Assembly: GCA_020851455.1 (NCBI GenBank)
Contig: JADZCT010000018.1
Location: 62,001-126,000, forward strand
Reading direction: 5' to 3'
Length of the DNA: 64,000 nt
From: Gemmatimonadaceae bacterium
Lineage (GTDB): Bacteria > Gemmatimonadota > Gemmatimonadetes > Gemmatimonadales > Gemmatimonadaceae
The position numbers were made by a program, and so were the translations under genes. Of the stretch, positions 19,105-27,616 are shown piece by piece; position 1 is the first letter of the stretch; each line of letters opens with the position of its first letter. The notes under the pieces were generated by a model. The model was not told the origin of the DNA, made no database searches, and saw only the letters and a program-made list of their open reading frames with translations.

Positions 19105-21582
19105 TCAGGATTGTGCGTCCGCTTCGGCGGCCGTTTCGACCTGCTCCGGCGCGGCCCATTCGTTGCCGCACTTCAGGCACCGCCGGTAGTTGCCGCGCGC
19201 GCGGGTGGACTTCGCCTCGGCGCCGACGAAGCCGCACTCCGGGCACTTCTCGGCAACGGGCTTGTCCCAGCAGACGAAGTCGCAGTTGGGGTAGTTCTCG
19301 CACCCATAGAACGCCTTGCCGCGCTTCTTGGAGCGCCTGGCCGCGATATCGCCGCCGTCCTTCGGGCACTTGACGCCCGTCGGCATGGAACGGGTACCAC
19401 GGCACTTCGGGAAGGTGGAGCATCCGAGGAAGTCGCCCGAGCGTCCGTGCCTGATCACCATCTGCTTGCCACAAACCGGGCAGAGGTGCGCGGTGAGCTG
19501 CGGCGGCTGCCGCTCGCCCTTGATGGGCCGCGTGTACTTGCACGCCTTCGGATGATTCTCGCAGGCGACGAACGGCCCGAAGAACCCGGCCTTGGCTACG
19601 AGTTTTCCGCCGCAGACCGGACACTTTTCCTTGTCGAGGGCCGAGAGGTCGTGTGCCTCCTGGATGAGCGACTCGTAGTTCACGGACCCAAGCGACTTGT
19701 CGAACGGCCCATAGAACTCCTTCAGCACTCGCTGCCAGCCAAGCCGGCCTTCCTCGACCTTGTCGAGCTCGCCTTCCATGCCGGCGGTAAAGCCGACGTC
19801 GAACTCGTCGGGGAACTGCTTGACCATCACCTTCTCGACCGATTCCCCGAGGGGTGTCGGGAAGAACCGGCGCTGCTCGAGGTCGGCGTAGTGCCGGTCG
19901 GTAAGCGTCGAGATGATGGATGCGTAGGTCGAGGGGCGCCCGATACCGAGGCGCTCGAGTTCCTTCACGAGACTCGCCTCCGAGAAGCGCGGCGGCGGCT
20001 CGGTGAAGTGCTGCGTTGGCGTGATCGCCTTCACAGGGGCCTGCTCGCCAAGCTCAATCGGCGGCAGGGCCTGTTCGTCTTCGAGCGCGCGGCTTTCGCC
20101 CTCCTCGCGCGTCTCGCGGTAGAGCGAAAGGAAGCCCGGGAACTTGATCACCGAACCGGTGGCGCGGAATAGGTACTGGCGCCGCGCGTCAATGGCGAAA
20201 TCCACCGTCGTGGTGTCGAACACGGCGGGTGCCATCTGGCTGGCCATGAACCGCTGCCAGACGAGCTGGTAGAGCCTGAACTGCTCGGCCGTGAGGTGCT
20301 GTTGCACTGCCTCCGGGGTGCGCGCCGGGTCGGTGGGGCGGATGCCCTCGTGCGCGTCCTGCGCGGTGCTGTCGCCGGCCGCGCCGTAGTGCATCGGCGA
20401 CTTCGCGAGGAACTCCGCGCCGTATTCCTTCGACAGCCACGCCCTCGCCTGGTCAACCGCGCCAGCGCTGACCCTCGTCGAGTCCGTGCGCATGTATGTG
20501 ATCAGGCCCACCGATCCTTCGGCACGGCCGAGCTCGATGCCCTCGTACAGGTTCTGCGCGAGCCGCATCGTCCGCTTCGAGCCGAAGCCTAGCTTCTTTG
20601 CCGCTTCCTGCTGGAGGGTGCTCGTCTTGAACGGCTCCGCCGGGTTCTTGCGGCGCTCACGCCGCTTGACGTCGGTGACGCCGAAGGATGTTCGCGAAAC
20701 AAGATCGGCGGTGATCCGGTCCGCGGCGACCTTGTCGGGAATCTCCGGCTTCTGTCCGTCAATGTGATGAAGCTTGGCCGTGAACTCCTGGCTGCCATGT
20801 GCAAGCGTGGCTGCGATGGTCCAGTACTCGACCGGCTTGAACGCACGGATGTCGCGCTCACGCTCGACGAGGAGCCGCAGGGCAACGGTCTGAACGCGGC
20901 CAGCAGAGAGGCCCTTCTTCACGGTCTTCCAGAGGACAGGGCTGGCCTTGTAGCCGACGAGGCGGTCGAGCACGCGGCGCGCCTGCTGCGCGTCAACCTT
21001 GCGCTGGTCAATGTGTCCCGCGCTCTCGACGGCCTTGATGACAGCGTCCTTCGTGATCTCATGGAACAGCACGCGCCGCGCCGGCGGCGCGCCCTTGCCC
21101 CGGATCTGCGACTGCACGTGCCACGCTATCGCCTCACCCTCGCGGTCAGGGTCGGTGGCGATGTACACGGCGCTGGCTCCGCGCGCGGCCTGCTTGAGCT
21201 CGGCGACCGTCTTCTCCTTGCCCGGGATGGTCACGTACTCCGGCTCGAAGCCGTTGTCGAGGTCAATCCCAAGCGTCTTGGCGGGCAGGTCGCGGATGTG
21301 CCCCACGGTCGCCTTCACGGCGTAGCGCGGGCCGAGGTACTTGCCTATCGTCTTCGCCTTGGCGGGCGACTCGACGATCACCAGCGCGCGGCCACCGACG
21401 GCGGCGGCCACGCCGGGGGCAATCATGTGCGAACCGGTGTCGGCGAGGGCGGCGATGCGCCGCGGCGCCTTCCGCTTCGCAGCGCCTGGCTTGGCGGCCT
21501 TCGCCTTCACCGTCTTCTTCTTCTTCGCCCCGCCTGCCTTCGCAGCCCGGGCCGTGGTCGAGGTCTTCTTTTTCGTTGCCAT
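19105..21582 (-). CDS. topA: DNA topoisomerase I with N-terminal basic tail
   Basis: Type IA topoisomerase that relaxes negative supercoils. The toprim domain begins with ALVIVESPAKAKTIGKYL near residue 66 and includes DPDREGEAIAWH; the active-site tyrosine is in GLITYMRTDSTR; HEGIRPTD and GIGRPSTYA are also conserved. The C-terminus has four zinc-ribbon units; the third keeps only one cysteine of its first CxxC pair (CPKDGG). Residues 1-45 form a Lys/Ala-rich histone-tail-like extension (MATKKKTSTTARAAKAGG onward), unusual at this end of the protein. The ATG at 21582 was chosen because this tail has a normal coding bias while the further upstream frame covers a promoter. Confidence 0.95.
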   Translation of the reverse strand: MATKKKTSTTARAAKAGGAKKKKTVKAKAAKPGAAKRKAPRRIAALADTGSHMIAPGVAAAVGGRALVIVESPAKAKTIGKYLGPRYAVKATVGHIRDLPAKTLGIDLDNGFEPEYVTIPGKEKTVAELKQAARGASAVYIATDPDREGEAIAWHVQSQIRGKGAPPARRVLFHEITKDAVIKAVESAGHIDQRKVDAQQARRVLDRLVGYKASPVLWKTVKKGLSAGRVQTVALRLLVERERDIRAFKPVEYWTIAATLAHGSQEFTAKLHHIDGQKPEIPDKVAADRITADLVSRTSFGVTDVKRRERRKNPAEPFKTSTLQQEAAKKLGFGSKRTMRLAQNLYEGIELGRAEGSVGLITYMRTDSTRVSAGAVDQARAWLSKEYGAEFLAKSPMHYGAAGDSTAQDAHEGIRPTDPARTPEAVQQHLTAEQFRLYQLVWQRFMASQMAPAVFDTTTVDFAIDARRQYLFRATGSVIKFPGFLSLYRETREEGESRALEDEQALPPIELGEQAPVKAITPTQHFTEPPPRFSEASLVKELERLGIGRPSTYASIISTLTDRHYADLEQRRFFPTPLGESVEKVMVKQFPDEFDVGFTAGMEGELDKVEEGRLGWQRVLKEFYGPFDKSLGSVNYESLIQEAHDLSALDKEKCPVCGGKLVAKAGFFGPFVACENHPKACKYTRPIKGERQPPQLTAHLCPVCGKQMVIRHGRSGDFLGCSTFPKCRGTRSMPTGVKCPKDGGDIAARRSKKRGKAFYGCENYPNCDFVCWDKPVAEKCPECGFVGAEAKSTRARGNYRRCLKCGNEWAAPEQVETAAEADAQS

Positions 21583-21684
21583 TCGTGTGCTTGCACTCTG
21601 GCGCCGCGGGGCGCCGTCAGGATCGGGATCGTTGGCCACGGGGCGACCGTCCAACCCGGAACCGGCCGACCCGTCAGCCCCCGC

Positions 21685-21713
21685 TCTATAGTAGTACTGG
21701 GCGGGAGTGGCAA
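21685..21713 (-). promoter_or_regulatory. Sigma70-like promoter of topA
   Basis: On the minus strand, TTGCCA (21713-21708) and TATAGA (21690-21685) are 17 bases apart, 5/6 and 4-5/6 consensus matches. It lies within the 133 bases between aroK and topA and leaves a leader of about 95 bases. It implies that topA can be transcribed apart from aroCK. Confidence 0.6.
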
Positions 21714-21715
21714 TC

Positions 21716-22282
21716 CTAGTCCGGTCTGTCTCCCTTCGCAAGCGCAACTATAGAATCAACCACTTCATTCGCCCGACGGAAATCAACTCTAACTATATGA
21801 TCTGCAAGAAGATAGCGCGCCTCCCGACTCGCCAGCAGTCGGCGAAGTTCTCCGATCGGGTCGGGCCTGCGCAGCAACGGACGGTCCTGGGCCGCCCCGG
21901 CCATACGATCGAGCGCCCGCTCAGGCGTGACCTGCAAATAGATGACTTTCGCTGGTGGCCTCAACGCTTCGAGGCACCCCGGGTTGGCAATCCAGCCGCC
22001 ACCGGGCGCGATCACGTACCCGCCAAGCCCGTGCAGCTCTTCGGTGAGGCACCGCTCGATTTCACGGAAGTACGGCTCACCCCGCGCCCCGAATATCTCG
22101 GCTATGCTCATCCCCTCGCGGCGCACGATCTCGGCGTCGAAGTCGAGGAAGTTGCGGTTGAGCCGGCGCGCCACCTCCTCTCCGACGGTCGTCTTTCCCG
22201 ATCCCGGAAGGCCGACGAGGATGACGTGCGGGACCGCGGGATCAGCGGCCGAGACGGGCTGCGACGTGCGAAACGTAGGCAT
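21716..22282 (-). CDS. aroK: Shikimate kinase
   Basis: Phosphorylates shikimate in the aromatic amino acid pathway. The Walker A is GLPGSGKTT (about 24-32), the shikimate-binding Asp is in FLDFDAEIVRREG, the RGEPYFREIE segment and the Gly-rich loop APGGGW are typical, and the lid Arg is in AAQDRPLL. The ATG at 22282 lies inside the end of aroC (41-base overlap); no start codon lies between it and the P-loop, so the overlap is genuine or nearly so. Together with aroC this makes a two-gene aromatic operon. Confidence 0.94.
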   Translation of the reverse strand: MPTFRTSQPVSAADPAVPHVILVGLPGSGKTTVGEEVARRLNRNFLDFDAEIVRREGMSIAEIFGARGEPYFREIERCLTEELHGLGGYVIAPGGGWIANPGCLEALRPPAKVIYLQVTPERALDRMAGAAQDRPLLRRPDPIGELRRLLASREARYLLADHIVRVDFRRANEVVDSIVALAKGDRPD

Positions 22283-23447
22283 CGAGGTTGCGCCTGAGTT
22301 CGTCCAGTGAATCGCCGCCGAATTTCTCCGTCACGGCATCGGCGAGCACGAGCGCGGCCATGGCCTCGGCGATGACGCCCATCGCGGGCACCGCTGTCAC
22401 GTCTGATCGCTCAGCCGCCGCCATCGCCGGCTCTCCCGTCGCGAAGTCCACCGTGGCGAGCGGCTTCATGAGCGTCGAGATCGGCTTCATCGCAACGCGA
22501 ATCACCAGCGGCTCGCCAGTGGTGATCCCGCCTTCGAGGCCCCCCGCGCGGTTGGTGCGGCGCCGAACGTGCCCGCGGCGCTCGTAGCCGGCGCCGGGCG
22601 CGGGCTCCATTTCGTCATGTACCTCCGCGCCGCTCCGCCGGGCGGCTTCGAAGCCAGCGCCGAACTCCATGCCCTTCACGGCCGGAATCGAGAGGATGGC
22701 CTGCGCGAGACGCCCGTCAAGCTTGCGATCCCAGCTAACGTGGCTGCCGAGCCCCACGGGCAGGTTCCGCACGATCACCTCGGCGATCCCGCCAGCGGTG
22801 TTCCCTGCTTTCCTGAGGTCGTCAATCCGCGCGATCATACGCGCTTCGGCGTCCTTGTCGAGGGTGCGAACCGGCGACGGGTCGGCGGCCGCGTTGAGAT
22901 CGCCGGGCAGCTCGGCGGGAACGACTGCGTCTATTCCGCCGAGGTGGATTACGTGCGACCCGATGGTGATCCCGACTTCCGCGAGCAGCCGCTTCGCGAT
23001 CGCGCCGCATGCCACGCGCGCCGTTGTCTCGCGCGCCGAGGCGCGTTCGAGAATATCGCGCGCGTCGGAGCGATTGTACTTGAAGATTCCCGAGAGGTCC
23101 GCGTGGCCCGGACGCACGCGGGTCAGTCGGCGTTTGCGGCCCGAGGCGTAGTCTTCGGGGCGCGGCGCGGGGTCCATGATCTCGTGCCAGTTCTTCCAGT
23201 CCCGATTGCGCACGAGCGCGGCGACGGGCGAACCAAGGGTCTCACCAGCGCGCACGCCGCTGAGGAACTCGATGGTGTCGTGCTCGATCTGCATGCGACG
23301 GCCGCGGCCGTAGCCCTGCTGGCGCCGGGCCAACTCGGCGTCAACGTCGGCGGCGGCGAGCGGAACCCCCGCCGGCAAGCCCTCGACTACGGCCACGAGG
23401 CCCGGCCCGTGGGATTCACCCGCAGTAGTGAAGCGAATGCGTGTCAT
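22242..23447 (-). CDS. aroC: Chorismate synthase
   Basis: FMN-dependent last step of the shikimate pathway, making chorismate from EPSP. Signatures: TTAGESHGPGL at residue 7, the GYGRGRRMQIE stretch, RPGHADLSGIFKY, the DARDILERASARETTARVA helix and NRAGGLEGGITTG. Length 401 is normal. Its end overlaps aroK by 41 bases. It follows the pil operon on the same strand but is separated from it by a hairpin. Confidence 0.97.
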   Translation of the reverse strand: MTRIRFTTAGESHGPGLVAVVEGLPAGVPLAAADVDAELARRQQGYGRGRRMQIEHDTIEFLSGVRAGETLGSPVAALVRNRDWKNWHEIMDPAPRPEDYASGRKRRLTRVRPGHADLSGIFKYNRSDARDILERASARETTARVACGAIAKRLLAEVGITIGSHVIHLGGIDAVVPAELPGDLNAAADPSPVRTLDKDAEARMIARIDDLRKAGNTAGGIAEVIVRNLPVGLGSHVSWDRKLDGRLAQAILSIPAVKGMEFGAGFEAARRSGAEVHDEMEPAPGAGYERRGHVRRRTNRAGGLEGGITTGEPLVIRVAMKPISTLMKPLATVDFATGEPAMAAAERSDVTAVPAMGVIAEAMAALVLADAVTEKFGGDSLDELRRNLDAYVSHVAARLGR

Positions 23448-23535
23448 GCGACGAAAGATGCGGCAAGGCGTGGCGGCGGGAAGTGCATGTCATGCCCCGA
23501 AAGGCGGCGAGGAGGGGTACCGGCAATTGCGAGAC

Positions 23536-23561
23536 GGGCCCGGCTTGTCGCTGCCGGGCCC
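23536..23561 (-). terminator. Hairpin after pilQ
   Basis: Perfect 9-bp inverted repeat GGGCCCGGC / GCCGGGCCC with an 8-base loop, 34 bases beyond the pilQ stop and 89 bases before the aroC start. No T-run follows. Confidence 0.6.
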
Positions 23562-23594
23562 GCCTGTGCAGTGGAATCCTCCGCGCGACGCGGA

Positions 23595-25541
23595 TTACGG
23601 CTTGCGGGGCCGCGCCACTTCGCCTTCGTCAACGATGTGGGGCGTGATGATGATGAGCAGGTCCTTCTTGCGTTCCGTTACCTCGGACTGCGAGAAAAGC
23701 CGTCCGATGCCCGGCAGGTCCATCAGCATCGGGATGCCCGAGCGGTTGCGGACCAGTTCCGTCTGCGTCAGGCCGCCGATCACGGCGCTCTCGCCGTCGG
23801 AGACGAGCACCTGGGTCTGGGCGGTGTGCTTGTTGGTGCTTGGCCCTGCCACCGTGATCGTCGTGAGCTGTTGCTGCTCGGCATAGACGTCGAGCAGTAC
23901 CTGGCGGTTGGCGGTCACGTGGGGAGTAACCTTGAGCTGAATGCCCACATCCTGCCGCTGGATCTGGGGCGCAACTGCCTGTATCTGGCCAGGAACGACC
24001 GGTGGCGTGAGGAGGAAGGCGATGTTCGCGCCGGAGAAGAGCGTCGCTTCCTTGTTGTCCACCGTCGTGGCGCTCGGCTCGGCCTGCACGTCGGTGAGCT
24101 GCACGGAGCTGAGTGCGTCGAGGAAGCTGGTCAGGTTGAAGCCGCCGAGCACCTTGTTGTGGATGATGGTCAGCGACGAGTTGCCCTTGTACAGGCGCTG
24201 CGAGTTGCCCACACCGGCGAAGCCGTCGCCGGCAAGGTTCACGCGCTGCTCGCCGGGGATGCCCGGGCGCGGGTTGAGCGAGTTGGAGAACGTGCTTGCG
24301 GTGCCGAGGTCGTACGCGAGGCCGAGCTGCTCGGTGCCCGTGCGGTCAACCGAGATGATCTTGGCCTTGATGGTGATCTGCGGCGTGCGGACGTCGAGGT
24401 CGCGGATGTACGACTCGATATCGGCGAGGCGGGCCAGGGTCTCGGTGATGATCACCGAGTTGGTCTTCTCGTCGGAGCTGACGCTTCCGCGCGCGCTGCA
24501 CGTGGTGGCACCGGACGGCGCCGCCGCGCCGGGAGCCGCCGGAGCCGCGCCGCCGGCCGCCGCCCCGCCGCCCGGTGCTCCGCCGCAGCCGGCGCCGAGC
24601 AGCGAGCGCACCGTGTTCGCCATCTGGTCGGCCTTCGTGTAGTTGACCTGGACGACGTGCGTATAGAGCGGCTCGACCGCCGCGCGGTCGGCCAGGTTCT
24701 TGTAGCTGTCAACGGAGATGATGCCCGTCGTGGAGTCCTCGACGGCCGCAAGGTTCAGCGGATCCAGGATCGTCTTGAAGGCGACGTCCCACGGCTGGTC
24801 AACGATCGTGGCGCGCACCGTGCCCGTGACGGACGGCCCCAGGACGATTGTCTTGCCGCTGAAGTTCGCGAAGTACACCGCCACCTCGCGGATCTCCGCG
24901 TCGTGGAAGGCAACGCTGATCCGGGGCTGCTGCGAGCGCGCCTGGCCCTGCGGGTTGGCCGCGGCGTTGGGCGTGCCAATGCGCGGGTTCGAAGCGCCGC
25001 TGAGTGTAGGCAGATCCGTGGACGCGGTCGTAGCTGCCGGCTGCGGCGGTTTCGGCGCGCCCTGTGCTGCGCCCTGCACCGAAACGGCGGTCACGACCGG
25101 CTTGCCCTGCCCCTGCGCCTGCCAGGCGGCGAACTCCGACGGGCCTGAAACGGACACCCGCACGTCCTGCTCGCCATGCACGACCGTGTAGGCGCGCGCT
25201 TCGTCCAGCTCGAGCACCACGCGAACCACTTCCGCGCTGAACTGCGCGAACCTGACGTTCGCGATGCCGGCGCGCGAGACCTTGTCGTACATCTTCGCCG
25301 GGATGCCAAGCGTGGCGCCCTTGATGTCAACGACGACCCGCCGTCCGTTGTCGAGCGCGAAGTCCATGACGTCAACGTCACCCTGAACGGCGATGATCAC
25401 GTCGGCGCGTCCGGTGGCGGGAACGACGCTCAGTGCGGTTACCGCGCCTGGCGCCGCCGGGTGTGGCGGCCTGGCAGCGCCCGTGACGCCAAGGAGCAGC
25501 GTGGCGGACGCAAGCGCCGCGTGAATCCTGGTTCGCCTCAT
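23595..25541 (-). CDS. pilQ: Type IV pilus secretin PilQ
   Basis: Outer-membrane secretin through which the pilus fibre passes. A signal peptide is followed by an AMIN domain (about 35-135, with VVVDIKGATLGIP), which normally binds peptidoglycan. A Pro/Ala/Gln linker leads to the secretin N0/N1 region starting near RISVAFHDAEIREVAVYFANFSG, an interrupted N-domain with a Gly/Ala/Pro-rich insertion flanked by two cysteines (about residues 310-345), and the secretin core with VTPHV, the VPxLxDLPGIGRLF-like MLMDLPGIGRLFSQ, and the final KKDLLIIITPHIV. Last gene of pilMNOPQ, 3 bases after pilP. No pilotin gene was seen nearby. Confidence 0.95.
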   Translation of the reverse strand: MRRTRIHAALASATLLLGVTGAARPPHPAAPGAVTALSVVPATGRADVIIAVQGDVDVMDFALDNGRRVVVDIKGATLGIPAKMYDKVSRAGIANVRFAQFSAEVVRVVLELDEARAYTVVHGEQDVRVSVSGPSEFAAWQAQGQGKPVVTAVSVQGAAQGAPKPPQPAATTASTDLPTLSGASNPRIGTPNAAANPQGQARSQQPRISVAFHDAEIREVAVYFANFSGKTIVLGPSVTGTVRATIVDQPWDVAFKTILDPLNLAAVEDSTTGIISVDSYKNLADRAAVEPLYTHVVQVNYTKADQMANTVRSLLGAGCGGAPGGGAAAGGAAPAAPGAAAPSGATTCSARGSVSSDEKTNSVIITETLARLADIESYIRDLDVRTPQITIKAKIISVDRTGTEQLGLAYDLGTASTFSNSLNPRPGIPGEQRVNLAGDGFAGVGNSQRLYKGNSSLTIIHNKVLGGFNLTSFLDALSSVQLTDVQAEPSATTVDNKEATLFSGANIAFLLTPPVVPGQIQAVAPQIQRQDVGIQLKVTPHVTANRQVLLDVYAEQQQLTTITVAGPSTNKHTAQTQVLVSDGESAVIGGLTQTELVRNRSGIPMLMDLPGIGRLFSQSEVTERKKDLLIIITPHIVDEGEVARPRKP

Positions 25542-25544
25542 GAC

Positions 25545-26222
25545 TTATGGCCTCCGTGCGGCCGGGGCGGCCGTCTTGTCGATTACCAGCGTTTCCGACC
25601 GCCTCAATCCGAACTCGTCAATGTCGAGGGTGACGCTCTCGCGCGTGATGCGCGCGACCTTCATGCGTCCGAGCGCCTGCCCGACGCGCACGCCGTACTT
25701 CTCGCCGGTGCTGTTGTCGGTCAGCAGCGCGATGGACCGCCTGCCAGCCGGCTCCTCGTCGAAGATCACACCCGTGAGCACCAGGTCGGTGATGATCGGG
25801 CGAAGCTCGCCTGAGAGCATCAGCGACACGAAGGGATCGCGGCGCCCGTCGGCCGTGTACGTGAACGCTTCGCGCAGGACTGTCACGGTTGCGCGACGGC
25901 CAGCCTCGGCAACGCTGCCGCTTCCGCGCTGCGGCGCAGGCGCTTTGGACTGCGCTGGAGCCGGCGCTTTGGACTGCGCTGGAGCCGGCGCATTGGAGGG
26001 CGCCTTGGACGGTGGCGCGGTCGGCTGCTTGCCCTGCTGCTGCTCGGCGCCGACGCGCTCGGCCGCCTTCGTCTGCTCGTTCGTCTTCGCGGCCGCCTGC
26101 TTCGCGGCGTTGATCGGCGCCTGGATGTTGGGCGGCCTCACGACCTGCGCGGGCGCCAGCGACGGGGCTCCTGCGCAGCAGACAACCGCCGCGAGGATTG
26201 CAACTGTGCGCGTCATCATCAA
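25545..26222 (-). CDS. pilP: Pilus assembly protein PilP-like
   Basis: Periplasmic link between PilNO and PilQ. A hydrophobic start (MMMTRTVAILAAVVCC) acts as signal peptide; unlike classic PilP there is no clean lipobox. Residues about 30-105 are a low-complexity Ala/Pro/Gln/Lys stretch, and the folded beta domain begins at GRRDPFVSL, the PilP hallmark, continuing with LTGVIFDEEPAGRRSIALL and the GQALGRMKVARI strands. Start overlaps the pilO stop by 4 bases (ATGA). Two exact 24-base repeats encode SKAPAPAQ twice in the linker. Confidence 0.85.
   Translation of the reverse strand: MMMTRTVAILAAVVCCAGAPSLAPAQVVRPPNIQAPINAAKQAAAKTNEQTKAAERVGAEQQQGKQPTAPPSKAPSNAPAPAQSKAPAPAQSKAPAPQRGSGSVAEAGRRATVTVLREAFTYTADGRRDPFVSLMLSGELRPIITDLVLTGVIFDEEPAGRRSIALLTDNSTGEKYGVRVGQALGRMKVARITRESVTLDIDEFGLRRSETLVIDKTAAPAARRP
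25939..25986 (-). repeat. Exact 24-bp tandem duplication in the pilP linker
   Basis: Two identical adjacent 24-base units (starting GGCGCTTTGGACTGCG on the plus strand), encoding SKAPAPAQ in each copy. Being in-frame, slippage here would only change linker length. Confidence 0.8.
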
Positions 26223-26842
26223 CGCCCCCCGCCCGGCGGCTTTGGAGTTGCGCTGCCTGGAGCGGTGCGAATCACGTATGTCTGGATGCCGAACGTGGCA
26301 ACCAGCGGCTGAGTGCCGGGCGCTGCCTTGGCCGTCGCGGCAGCTGGCTGCAACGACAGGTTGATGGGCGCGACGACACGGTTGAGCGACGCGATGTTCG
26401 CGAGCACGCGCGCGATGTCGTGGTAGGCGCCGTTGAGCTTGATCTGGTAGCGGTACGTATCGAACATTTCGCCTTCGATCGGCGGCTGCGGGTCGAGGCC
26501 CGCGAGGTCGGACCCCACGCGCCTCGCCGCGTTCGACACGTCGTCAATCAGGGCGTTGACCTGGTTGTTCGCGGGCACGAGGGTGCGCAGCAGGTCGAGG
26601 TTCGTCCGGAGCGAGTCGGACTCGGCCTTGATCTTCACGGTGTTGCCGCGCGCGAGCTGCGCGCGCACGCGCTGGTTGATCGCGTTCAGCGAGTCAACAT
26701 GCTCGGCGGTAATCGCGATACCGCCGACTCCGCTGTTCTTTGGGCTGTCCACGAAGTACCAGTAGGCAGCGGCGCCGATGATTGCCAGGATCCCGGCGGC
26801 AAGAAGGGCCTGGTCGCGCTGGCTGGTGGGAAGGCCTGCCAT
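26219..26842 (-). CDS. pilO: Type IV pilus inner-membrane protein PilO
   Basis: Bitopic alignment-complex protein that pairs with PilN. A short cytoplasmic start with QRDQALLAAGIL leads into one transmembrane helix (about 13-31), a coiled-coil stretch (about 45-95) and the ferredoxin-like periplasmic domain with FDTYRYQIKLNGAYHDIARVL, the family's most conserved piece. 207 residues, normal length. It begins 2 bases after pilN and overlaps pilP by 4. Confidence 0.92.
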   Translation of the reverse strand: MAGLPTSQRDQALLAAGILAIIGAAAYWYFVDSPKNSGVGGIAITAEHVDSLNAINQRVRAQLARGNTVKIKAESDSLRTNLDLLRTLVPANNQVNALIDDVSNAARRVGSDLAGLDPQPPIEGEMFDTYRYQIKLNGAYHDIARVLANIASLNRVVAPINLSLQPAAATAKAAPGTQPLVATFGIQTYVIRTAPGSATPKPPGGGR

Positions 26843-26844
26843 GG

Positions 26845-27600
26845 CTATCGCACCCCGACGGTGAGCGGAACGCGCCGGATCTGGGTGGAGTCCGGGTGGC
26901 TTATCCGCATTTCAATCGTGAACTCCGTCACTTCCGTGTTGGCCGGCGGGGCGAGCACGTTGTCCGTGCGGGCAAGCGTGACATTCTCGAGCCACGGCGA
27001 ATCCTCGAGCTGCCGCACGAAGCGGGTTAGCGCCTGGATGTCCACCGTCTGCCCTACGATCCGGAGCGTGACCGCCGCCGCCGCGGCCGCTTCATCAGCT
27101 TCCGCCTTGGCCGCGGCCGCGCTCTTCCCGGACCCGCCCTTGGACACGCCGGCCTCCGCCTCCGGCCCAACCGCCGGGACGGCGCTCGTCTGCTGGAGCG
27201 AGCGCAGCCAGGTATAAGGCGGCAGCGCGCGCGACACTTCCTCCATCACGTGCGGCCACACGAAACGCGAGCCGTCAATTGTCCTGATGACCCGTATCTG
27301 CCGGAGGAGCGAGTCGCGCTGCGCGGTTGCGGCGGTCATCTCGGCGAGCACAGCGGCGAACCGCGTCGAATCGGCAACGGCTGTGCGCTCCTTCTCGGCG
27401 AGGTCCTTCTCGCGGGCGCTCGTCCGCATGTACATGAACGCCGTTGCGCCGATGCCGATCGCAACGCCCACGACCGCCGTGGCGAGCCACGGGTCGCGGA
27501 CGCGCTCGCTGACGGACGCGAACGCCGCCCGGAAGTCGAACGACGCACCGCGGGTGCGCTTCGTCTTGCGCGCGCCTGGCAGCAGGTTGATTTCGATCAT
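26845..27600 (-). CDS. pilN: Type IV pilus inner-membrane protein PilN
   Basis: Starts with the INLLP motif (MIEINLLPGARK) that binds the groove of PilM in the cytoplasm. A basic stretch is followed by a transmembrane helix (about 39-58), a coiled coil, and a periplasmic ferredoxin-like domain with WLRSLQQ and LEDSPWLENVTL. An Ala/Lys/Glu-rich insertion near 145-175 lengthens it to 251 residues, against about 200 usually. Lies 16 bases after pilM. Confidence 0.93.
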   Translation of the reverse strand: MIEINLLPGARKTKRTRGASFDFRAAFASVSERVRDPWLATAVVGVAIGIGATAFMYMRTSAREKDLAEKERTAVADSTRFAAVLAEMTAATAQRDSLLRQIRVIRTIDGSRFVWPHVMEEVSRALPPYTWLRSLQQTSAVPAVGPEAEAGVSKGGSGKSAAAAKAEADEAAAAAAVTLRIVGQTVDIQALTRFVRQLEDSPWLENVTLARTDNVLAPPANTEVTEFTIEMRISHPDSTQIRRVPLTVGVR

Positions 27601-27616
27601 CGTTCGATCCGCGCGT

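Noticed and set aside
22569-25148. Long plus-strand open frame of 859 codons opposite pilQ and aroC
   Set aside because: High GC keeps antisense frames open; its product is His/Arg/Gly-rich with no family motif, and the opposite strand has two clear genes.
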